NCBI GenBank assembly: GCA_002309715.1
Contig: DBXW01000004.1
Span: 37,952 to 68,855, forward strand
Length of the DNA: 30,904 bases
Direction: 5' to 3'
Source of the DNA: Candidatus Avelusimicrobium cornigerorum
Lineage (GTDB): Bacteria; Elusimicrobiota; Elusimicrobia; Elusimicrobiales; Elusimicrobiaceae
Positions within the stretch are counted from its first letter, which is position 1, and each line of letters begins with the position of its first letter. Below, one piece after another: positions 26,001 to 30,904 of the stretch. The notes beneath the pieces are model-generated. The model worked only from the letters and a program-made list of their open reading frames with translations. It was not told the DNA's origin and did no database searches. The translations under genes were made by a program, and so were the position numbers.

Positions 26001-28647
26001 CGCGGGTACGTTTCCCGTCGGTTGTTACGGCGAGCACGTCAGCACGCACCGGCCGACCGGCTTTGGCATATTCCTTCATCACGTGGGCTCCTATATAAAA
26101 AGCAGCCGGGTGAATCGTAATAGGCGTACGGGCAAATAAATTTTGGCGCGCGGGAGATTGAACTTCCAACTCGGTAAACAGGGTAGTCGGCGCGTTGACT
26201 TTGGGCAAAGGAGCCGTAAAAGACAACGCCCCGTTTTTGTCGGTTTTACCCGAAGCGTTATATAGCAATTTGCCGTCTTCTTTATATTCACCATCCCGTA
26301 AGAAATAAGGCACAAAAGTATAATCTTTAAATTCTTCGGGATTAAACCACGCCATTTCGCGACGTAAATTCCATTTAGCCGGCGCAGCCGCCAACGGGCT
26401 GCCGAAATTATAATTAGCCGCCGCCGCAAAGGTGGCCTCTTCACCGGAGATGTAATTTGTTTTTTGCGGCTGCAACGTAATTTTAAACTCGGCCGGTTTA
26501 GCCGTTTCCACCTGAAAATAAACTCGCTGACCGGGCAAATCTTTTTCATCTTTCACTTGCGGGATAAAAGAAACTTCCCAATATCCGCTATGTGCGTTAT
26601 CCGGCACCGTAAATTGGGCATCAAAAGAACCGTCGGCAATAGTTACGGTGTCTTGCAATAATTCCTGCCCGGTAGAATCGGAAATCGTTATTTTCCCGGT
26701 GATATTACCCGGCAAAGCCCATGCTTTATTTTGATTTTTGCGAACAAGCCCGGAAATATAAACTTTTTCGCCGGGGCGGTAAATACCACGTTCGGTAAAC
26801 AAGAACGTGCGCCAGGTTTCTTGTTGCGGGTTGTAGGTATAATCTATATTAAAACGCCACGGTTCCAAACCGTTGTTTAATTCGGTGCTGATAAATCCGT
26901 CACCGCCGGCACTTGACACAAATGCATATAATTTGGGGGTTCCCCAAGAAGGTGCTTTTGTTTCCAGTTTTGTCCACCCCGGGGCGCGAGCCAAGCCATT
27001 CATATCCGTAGAGCCGGACCACAAAATCGTGTTGGTATTATCACGCACTTCAACGGCTAAATTGGCCATCGGCTCACCGGTTTCTAACGAGGTTGCCCAT
27101 AGTAAAATATCTTCCGGTGATGCTTTAAACGTCAACCCCACATCCGTTAAATTGTCGGTGGAAGATACCCAGCAATTTTCTCCGCCGCGTTTTATATTGA
27201 TTTGGCTAAAAATCAAACTATCTTGCGCGGTCGGTTTAAAACGGCTTAAATCAAAATATGTTTTAAGTGTTTTATCTTTTACATCTTTAAACACATACGT
27301 TCCTTTATAGGTAGCGTCTTTTAATGATTTTTCGGCGCAGTAGGCAGATTTATTTTGTGTGAGAAAAGGGATATAATTTTCTTTATTAAACCGGGCCGCA
27401 CTTAATGCGACCGAAGGCGTATTGATTACTTCTACCGGTAACCGCGCCGGCAAATAACTTTCCAATACGCCAAACCCACCCGAAAAATCTACCGCCGGGC
27501 AGTAACCGGTGTTACTTACCGTAAACGTATAATCTCGGTCCAAACGACCGCCGTAAATATCCCGTAAATTTTTATCCAATGTTACCGTTACCGGTTGCCC
27601 CGGGCGCAGATCCAGAAAGGAAAGCGGCGTAACAAAGAAGGCAGAGCCGTTTGTTTGTTCCGCAGCGGAAAGGTTATATTCGTCTAATAGGTTTTGACGT
27701 GCCCGCGGAGACATCTGCATAAAATTCGTTACTACTACGTCGTGGCCTAAAATCTCTAATTCTTCCGCAGATAATTTTTTAACCGCTCCGGCGGGAGAAA
27801 CTTTCGCCGCGGCAAGCAAATCTTTTAACCGTACCGGCGCGGAAAAGCGTACTTGCGGCGTAAAAGGTAAGCACCCGGCTTGTTTTACCCCCAAAACGGC
27901 CAAATCCGGTGTTGTTACAAAATGGGTTTTGTAATCTTTTTCAGAACCTAAATTGCCGTCGGCCCCTTTCAACCCGGCCGAAAACACCCACGTATAAGAA
28001 GTCCCTTTAGCAAGCGGCTTTTGGAGCAAAAACGCAAGCACATGGCTGGCCGAAGGATAATAGGAAAATTGTTTATCAAATTCTTCCGGCGTAATTTCCC
28101 GCGCCGTAAGCGGCGTTTGCCGGCCGGTTGAGTCCTGTAAATACACAAAGGGAGTCACCGCTTTTGCATTTACCGGCATATTAAACCCGGCATAAAGGGT
28201 GGGTGTAGTAGAAACCCAATGTTCATTATTGGTAGGATACACCAGCCGCACGGATGGGCGTAACGTTGTAAAAGAAAATTCATAGGGCGCGGCTAATTTT
28301 TCCCCACTTACTTGGGAAGTAAAATTTTCCTTTAATTTAACGGTAAACCGAGCGGCTTGCGGCCAATTTTGGGCCGGTTCAAAAAGCAAGGTCTGCGTAC
28401 CGGAAAAACGGCAAGTGCCCGCCACGGAAGGTGTAATTTCCAACGGACAATCTAACGAAGAAAATTGGCTTTGCTCGCTTAACGCAGCCACCGGCTGGTT
28501 AAACGAAACGCTGACAGCCTGACGCCCCGGTTGTGATAAAGTTCCTTTGGGGGTAGAGGAAAGCACTTGAAGCGGCGTGGCGCTCGTCAAAAGCGGTACA
28601 AATAAAAATAGCATGGTAACTAAGAAAACCATTGGATTTTTACGCAT
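23014..28647 (-). CDS. Periplasmic alpha-2-macroglobulin with intact thioester (YfhM type)
   Basis: 1877-residue secreted protein thought to trap proteases in the periplasm, covalently through a Cys-Gln thioester. The ATG at 28647 has AAGGAG close upstream. The signal peptide ends near S-A23|T24; unlike E. coli YfhM there is no lipobox Cys, so the protein should be soluble rather than lipid-anchored. An Ig-like N-terminal region (~30-130) is followed by MG domains. MG2 starts with the R-G-I-Y-R-P-G-E motif near residue 620, the A2M domain has LPDNLTRFR near 1220, and the thioester lies in A-Y-P-Y-D-C1407-L-E-Q1410. The alpha/alpha TED domain follows to about 1680, and the end domain contains V-E-D-F-L-P-A-G-V. 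It is somewhat longer than E. coli YfhM (1653). It is the first gene of an operon with pbpC, which supports the model of A2M guarding a breached wall while PBP1C repairs it. Confidence 0.93.
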   Translation of the reverse strand: MRKNPMVFLVTMLFLFVPLLTSATPLQVLSSTPKGTLSQPGRQAVSVSFNQPVAALSEQSQFSSLDCPLEITPSVAGTCRFSGTQTLLFEPAQNWPQAARFTVKLKENFTSQVSGEKLAAPYEFSFTTLRPSVRLVYPTNNEHWVSTTPTLYAGFNMPVNAKAVTPFVYLQDSTGRQTPLTAREITPEEFDKQFSYYPSASHVLAFLLQKPLAKGTSYTWVFSAGLKGADGNLGSEKDYKTHFVTTPDLAVLGVKQAGCLPFTPQVRFSAPVRLKDLLAAAKVSPAGAVKKLSAEELEILGHDVVVTNFMQMSPRARQNLLDEYNLSAAEQTNGSAFFVTPLSFLDLRPGQPVTVTLDKNLRDIYGGRLDRDYTFTVSNTGYCPAVDFSGGFGVLESYLPARLPVEVINTPSVALSAARFNKENYIPFLTQNKSAYCAEKSLKDATYKGTYVFKDVKDKTLKTYFDLSRFKPTAQDSLIFSQINIKRGGENCWVSSTDNLTDVGLTFKASPEDILLWATSLETGEPMANLAVEVRDNTNTILWSGSTDMNGLARAPGWTKLETKAPSWGTPKLYAFVSSAGGDGFISTELNNGLEPWRFNIDYTYNPQQETWRTFLFTERGIYRPGEKVYISGLVRKNQNKAWALPGNITGKITISDSTGQELLQDTVTIADGSFDAQFTVPDNAHSGYWEVSFIPQVKDEKDLPGQRVYFQVETAKPAEFKITLQPQKTNYISGEEATFAAAANYNFGSPLAAAPAKWNLRREMAWFNPEEFKDYTFVPYFLRDGEYKEDGKLLYNASGKTDKNGALSFTAPLPKVNAPTTLFTELEVQSPARQNLFARTPITIHPAAFYIGAHVMKEYAKAGRPVRADVLAVTTDGKRTRATVQAKIQRKEWRSVRKVGLSGRLEWVSEQEVFDEPGQTFEVAEGGSTFSFTPKQSGSYYVTFLSADASGRSVQGGFDVMVYGENGPAWAQEDDDLLALKQDKNTYRVGQKARISVESPYPTARALVTVEREGILDAWITSLKGGADYVEVPIKENYLPNVYVSVTLVKGRSSAPVNNKGVDLGKPQGKVGYVNLTVEPESKKISVDVETNKKEYRPGDEVTVKLSTKLGNKAAAADVMLFVVDEGVLALTDYKTPEPFKMFYEPRALSVFTSDNRAYVIGQRNFGEKGENRGGGGSAEAKLGGVDLRNNFSFVPYVNQHIKTDSKGRATVKFKLPDNLTRFRIMAVAARTEEFGSGQTQITSSKPLMITPNLPQIARKADKFQCSAVVYNYADKKGLFTVEAASSGSVKLLNNVPQEIAVPLGQAQEVSWLCQAARLGTATLDFVVKGQGETDGVRSHIQVLAIEKQQTLSLYNHTTGNQEELLKQPSFIVPDGKNEVKFSLASTALLNLKGALTYLTAYPYDCLEQQMSKIRPVIQSEKLVQDFKLADISALKKQAQAVLDKMTQYQHTSGGFAYWPNMLPDPYVTAYALETAYWAKEAGFTVPQKALQQAVAWLAQAFNKNQLHAFSYSAYETDTARAYSVYVLSLYGQEVTAGFNNLYARYASLPLPAAAYLLKSAQKISKSPSVKQNLAQYLLNHISYTPTKAYFSADTQMPWLHVSDVFTTALSLDALLRSGQNYHYAPQTVAWLLSQLNAQGHWNSTQENAAVISALQEYAKRYETQTPDFTAQVAVNTQPFMTADFKGRSVNSQTEAFSFQKVYAKQSDTRVKLTKNGTGTLYYAIDQIYQPRAYLEPVNAGFEITRQITELDGTPVTELVAGKRYNVALQIRSAANRHFVVVEDFLPAGVEIVNTSLATQSSATQANADNSLFGRVERYNERIAAFADYVPAGTHTFTYQVTAVVRGTFTYPCAWASLLYEPANFGHNVTSELVIK

Positions 28648-28713
28648 ATTTTCTCCTTAGATGATTTATTCTTATTTTACCATATTCGGGGATACCCTAC
28701 GATATATTCTATG

Positions 28714-28743
28714 AAAAAAAATACCCCCGGCATTTACCGGGGG
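28714..28743 (-). terminator. Intrinsic terminator of the small secreted-protein gene
   Basis: Reading the minus strand, CCCCCGG and CCGGGGG (28737-28743 and 28724-28730) form a 7-bp stem with a 6-nt loop, followed by T-A and a run of eight T (28721-28714). It separates the small secreted-protein gene from the A2M operon. The 66 nt from here to the A2M start hold that gene's leader: a TAAAAT is a possible -10, without a good -35. Confidence 0.85.
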
Positions 28744-28778
28744 AATATTGTATCGCAAAGTCCAAAATATATTAAATT

Positions 28779-29579
28779 TTACGGCGAGCTTGTTGAGGGG
28801 CAATTATCAAACGCTAAAACCATTTTCAGAGTATTGGATCCAAGGTCCAGTTTGTCTTTCCATGCCAACCTACAATCACTCAGAATTTTGACTCTGTGAC
28901 CAGATTGCAAAGAACCGTGATTATTATAAACCTTACTATGTTCTGCGTCAGGGTAGGGAATCTCTATCGTACCAAGCATCAAATTTTTTGAAAGAGTTGA
29001 AGTTAATTCTCCAGAGGTTTCTAAAGTTTTTTCACCACGGCCACCGGTTATTTCTAAATTCGTTGTTTTTAGCGTGCTAGCCTGTAAATAAACGCTCTTG
29101 TCGTCATACGTTGACGGCAACGTAATTTTGGAATCCTGCGTAAACTCCGCCTTGCCGCCCGACCCAACCGTAAAAGAGTCAATCATCAAAGGGGTCTGAT
29201 TAGCACCTTCTATAGAATACGTCATCTCGTTGGAATACGGATCTAGATTATTGTTGTTAAAACCTCTAAAAATAGCATTGGGAAATTGAATAACCCTTGA
29301 GCCGTCGGAAGCATCTGTGTCAATTGTGGTCAAAACATACCACCCTTTATAAGGTGTAGAGGAGGTTGTATCATGGTTAATAATCATATCCACCTGTCCT
29401 CTACTTTTTACAGTCAATTCCTTAGTTCCCAGCCCCCCCGGCAAGGTAGCCTCGCGGGTAACCACCAAGCGTTGGTATTCTCCCAAGCGGGAAGGGTTAA
29501 AATTGACCGACGAAATAACGGCTTCCCCCCACGCCGAAAGCGTAGTAGTCAAAAAAATCAGTATTAAAAATTTTTTCAT
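28779..29579 (-). CDS. Small secreted protein of unknown function
   Basis: 266-residue exported protein that I do not recognise. The start is the ATG at 29579, which opens a Sec signal (M-K-K-F-L-I-L-I-F-L...W-G-E-A) and has GGAG 7 nt upstream; the frame is open further upstream, but those extra residues would precede the signal. The mature part looks beta-rich and low in Cys, with many Ser, Thr, Gly and Asn residues and alternating hydrophobic positions (T-N-L-E-I-T-G-G). Only two Cys occur, both near the C-terminus (S-D-C-R and D-N-C-P), and could form a disulfide. The tail is S-T-S-S-P. It lies between gapA and the A2M operon but has its own terminator. A periplasmic or surface beta-sandwich is a guess. 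Confidence 0.8.
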   Translation of the reverse strand: MKKFLILIFLTTTLSAWGEAVISSVNFNPSRLGEYQRLVVTREATLPGGLGTKELTVKSRGQVDMIINHDTTSSTPYKGWYVLTTIDTDASDGSRVIQFPNAIFRGFNNNNLDPYSNEMTYSIEGANQTPLMIDSFTVGSGGKAEFTQDSKITLPSTYDDKSVYLQASTLKTTNLEITGGRGEKTLETSGELTSTLSKNLMLGTIEIPYPDAEHSKVYNNHGSLQSGHRVKILSDCRLAWKDKLDLGSNTLKMVLAFDNCPSTSSP

Positions 29580-29611
29580 ATATACACTCCGTACCGATAA
29601 ATTAAACCCAC

Positions 29612-29643
29612 AGGGATTTTTAGTCCGAAAACCAACAATCCCT
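29612..29643 (-). repeat. Inverted repeat in the leader of the small secreted-protein gene
   Basis: AGGGATT (29612-29618) and AATCCCT (29637-29643) are perfect complements 18 nt apart. On the minus strand a TATTAT (29649-29644), a possible -10, lies immediately before the repeat, so it would be a leader hairpin or an operator. The -35 region is poor. Confidence 0.4.
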
Positions 29644-29667
29644 ATAATAATTCTACTAGAAGAAATG

Positions 29668-29702
29668 AAAAAAAACAAGCCCCTTTTTTACCAGGGGCTT
29701 GT
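29668..29702 (-). terminator. Intrinsic terminator of gapA
   Basis: On the minus strand, ACAAGCCCC (29702-29694) pairs with GGGGCTTGT (29683-29675), a 9-bp stem, followed by a run of T (29675-29668). It lies 20 nt after the gapA stop codon. Confidence 0.9.
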
Positions 29703-29721
29703 GTGTTGCCAAAATGCAAAC

Positions 29722-30735
29722 TTATTTGTTTACGCTGGCCATGTGGGCGATTAAGTCCAACACTTTGTTAGAGTAGCCGATTTCGTTATCGTACCAAGAG
29801 ACTACTTTTACAAAAGTATCGGTCAAATATACGCCGGCATTGGCATCAAAGATAGAGGTGCGTTTATCACCCAAAAAGTCGGAGGAAACAACCGCATCTT
29901 CCGTATAACCTAAAATGCCTTTAAGTTCGCCTTCAGCGGCTTTTTTCATAGCGGCGCAGATGGCGTCTTTGGTGGCGGGTTTAGCCAAGTTAACGGTCAA
30001 GTCCACTACGGACACGTCCAACGTCGGCACGCGCATAGAGATACCCGTTAATTTTCCATTGAGTTCCGGGATTACCTTACCCACGGCTTTAGCGGCACCG
30101 GTGGAAGAAGGAATGATATTGCCGGAAGCGGCGCGACCGCCTCTCCAGTCTTTCATAGACGGGCCGTCAACCGTTTTTTGGGTGGCGGTGGTGGAGTGTA
30201 CGGTGGTCATCAAACCGTTTACAATACCGAAGTTATCGTTTAAAACTTTGGCAATAGGAGCCAAGCAGTTGGTGGTGCAGGACGCATTGGAAACAAATTG
30301 CGTACCCTTTACATAGGTTTTTTCGTTTACGCCGACTACGAACATCGGGGTGGTATCTTTAGACGGGGCAGACATTACTACATACTTGGCACCCGCTTTA
30401 AGGTGTGCTTGCGCTTTTTCTTGCGTTAAGAAAAGACCGGTAGATTCTACTACATATTCGGCACCGACTTTATCCCAAGCCAAGTTGGCAGGATCTTTTT
30501 CGGCAGTTACGCGAATTTTTTTACCGTTGACGATGAGTTGATTGTTTTCTACATCGGCTTCAATGGTGCCTTCAAATTGTCCATGCATGGTATCGTATTT
30601 GAGCATATAAGCCAAATAGTCAACCGGGCACAAGTCGTTAATGCCGACAATTTCAATATCGTTGCGTTCTTGAGCCGCACGGAATACGAAACGACCGATA
30701 CGACCAAAACCGTTAATACCTACTTTGATAGTCAT
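29722..30735 (-). CDS. gapA: Glyceraldehyde-3-phosphate dehydrogenase
   Basis: 337-residue glycolytic enzyme oxidising glyceraldehyde-3-phosphate to 1,3-bisphosphoglycerate with NAD. The N-terminus carries the Rossmann motif GINGFGRIGR, and the catalytic Cys153 lies in S-N-A-S-C-T-T-N-C. The later segments S-S-T-G-A-A-K-A-V-G-K and W-Y-D-N-E-I-G-Y-S are also present. Length and motifs are those of the classical bacterial type. GGAGGA (30745-30750) lies 9 nt upstream of the ATG. Further upstream an AT-rich stretch contains TAAAAT and TATAAA, either of which may be the -10. It is monocistronic with its own terminator. Confidence 0.98.
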   Translation of the reverse strand: MTIKVGINGFGRIGRFVFRAAQERNDIEIVGINDLCPVDYLAYMLKYDTMHGQFEGTIEADVENNQLIVNGKKIRVTAEKDPANLAWDKVGAEYVVESTGLFLTQEKAQAHLKAGAKYVVMSAPSKDTTPMFVVGVNEKTYVKGTQFVSNASCTTNCLAPIAKVLNDNFGIVNGLMTTVHSTTATQKTVDGPSMKDWRGGRAASGNIIPSSTGAAKAVGKVIPELNGKLTGISMRVPTLDVSVVDLTVNLAKPATKDAICAAMKKAAEGELKGILGYTEDAVVSSDFLGDKRTSIFDANAGVYLTDTFVKVVSWYDNEIGYSNKVLDLIAHMASVNK

Positions 30736-30826
30736 AGTTTTACATCCTCCATGGAGTTTTTACTTCTTTTATATTTTACAAATTTTTTAGGTAACGCACA
30801 CAAATTTCCATCAAAAAACAACCGGT

Positions 30827-30865
30827 AAAAAGCCACCTGCAAGTGCTGCAAGTGGCTTTTCTTTT
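30827..30865. terminator. Bidirectional hairpin terminator upstream of gapA
   Basis: AAAAAGCCAC (30827-30836) pairs with GTGGCTTTT (30852-30860), and inner TGCA blocks extend the stem across one mismatch. The plus strand ends in TTTTCTTTTT; the minus strand also ends in five T. It probably insulates gapA from a gene beyond the window edge; the final ~40 nt hold nothing recognisable. Confidence 0.65.
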
Positions 30866-30904
30866 TATCTTAAGCGGTCATTTTACGGTATTAAAATCTT
30901 TACC

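Noticed and set aside
28711..28899. 62-codon plus-strand frame beginning M-K-K-N-T-P
   Set aside because: Its start lies in the T-run and stem of the minus-strand terminator and the rest is antisense to the secreted-protein gene.
1..30904. tRNA/rRNA genes, CRISPR arrays, insertion sequences, prophage or integration sites
   Set aside because: Almost the whole window is filled by intact genes; the short gaps show no cloverleaf, spaced direct repeats, transposase or integrase.

Overview
The window comes from a fermentative, Gram-negative-type bacterium. It has exported periplasmic proteins with Sec signal peptides, a class A penicillin-binding protein paired with an alpha-2-macroglobulin (A2M), an AdhE, a GlcNAc phosphotransferase operon and GAPDH. 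The mix of gut-type fermentation genes, moderate GC and small lineage-specific exported proteins suggests a host-associated Elusimicrobiota-like lineage. This is an impression from protein style only; no marker in the window fixes the taxon. The window contains no tRNA, rRNA, CRISPR array, insertion sequence or phage gene that I can see.

Layout: (1) 1-1454, 3' part of argS, ended by a strong terminator and followed by an unusual GC-rich inverted repeat. (2) 1604-7594, a very large secreted A2M-like protein whose thioester site is degenerate. (3) 7780-10740, two tandem paralogous secreted proteins of unknown function, each preceded by the same ~55-nt element. (4) 10869-16762, a four-gene GlcNAc operon: an EIIA-HPr-EI fusion, EIICB, NagB and NagA. 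(5) 16768-17961 on the minus strand, an exported PA-clan (chymotrypsin-fold) protease with Cys in place of the nucleophilic Ser. (6) 18119-20758, adhE. (7) 20909-28647 on the minus strand, a two-gene operon of a thioester-containing A2M followed by pbpC. (8) 28779-29579 on the minus strand, a small secreted protein of unknown function. (9) 29722-30735 on the minus strand, gapA.

How the genes fit together: the nag operon imports and phosphorylates GlcNAc, then deacetylates and deaminates it to fructose-6-phosphate. GAPDH and AdhE lie further down the same carbon flow, through glycolysis and NADH disposal as ethanol. The A2M/PbpC pair matches the established arrangement in which a periplasmic A2M is thought to trap proteases entering through a damaged wall while PBP1C repairs peptidoglycan. 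The first A2M belongs to a different, longer type and lacks the residues needed to form a thioester. The most unusual content is the degenerate thioester A2M, the Cys-nucleophile protease, and the tandem secreted paralogs with their shared upstream element.
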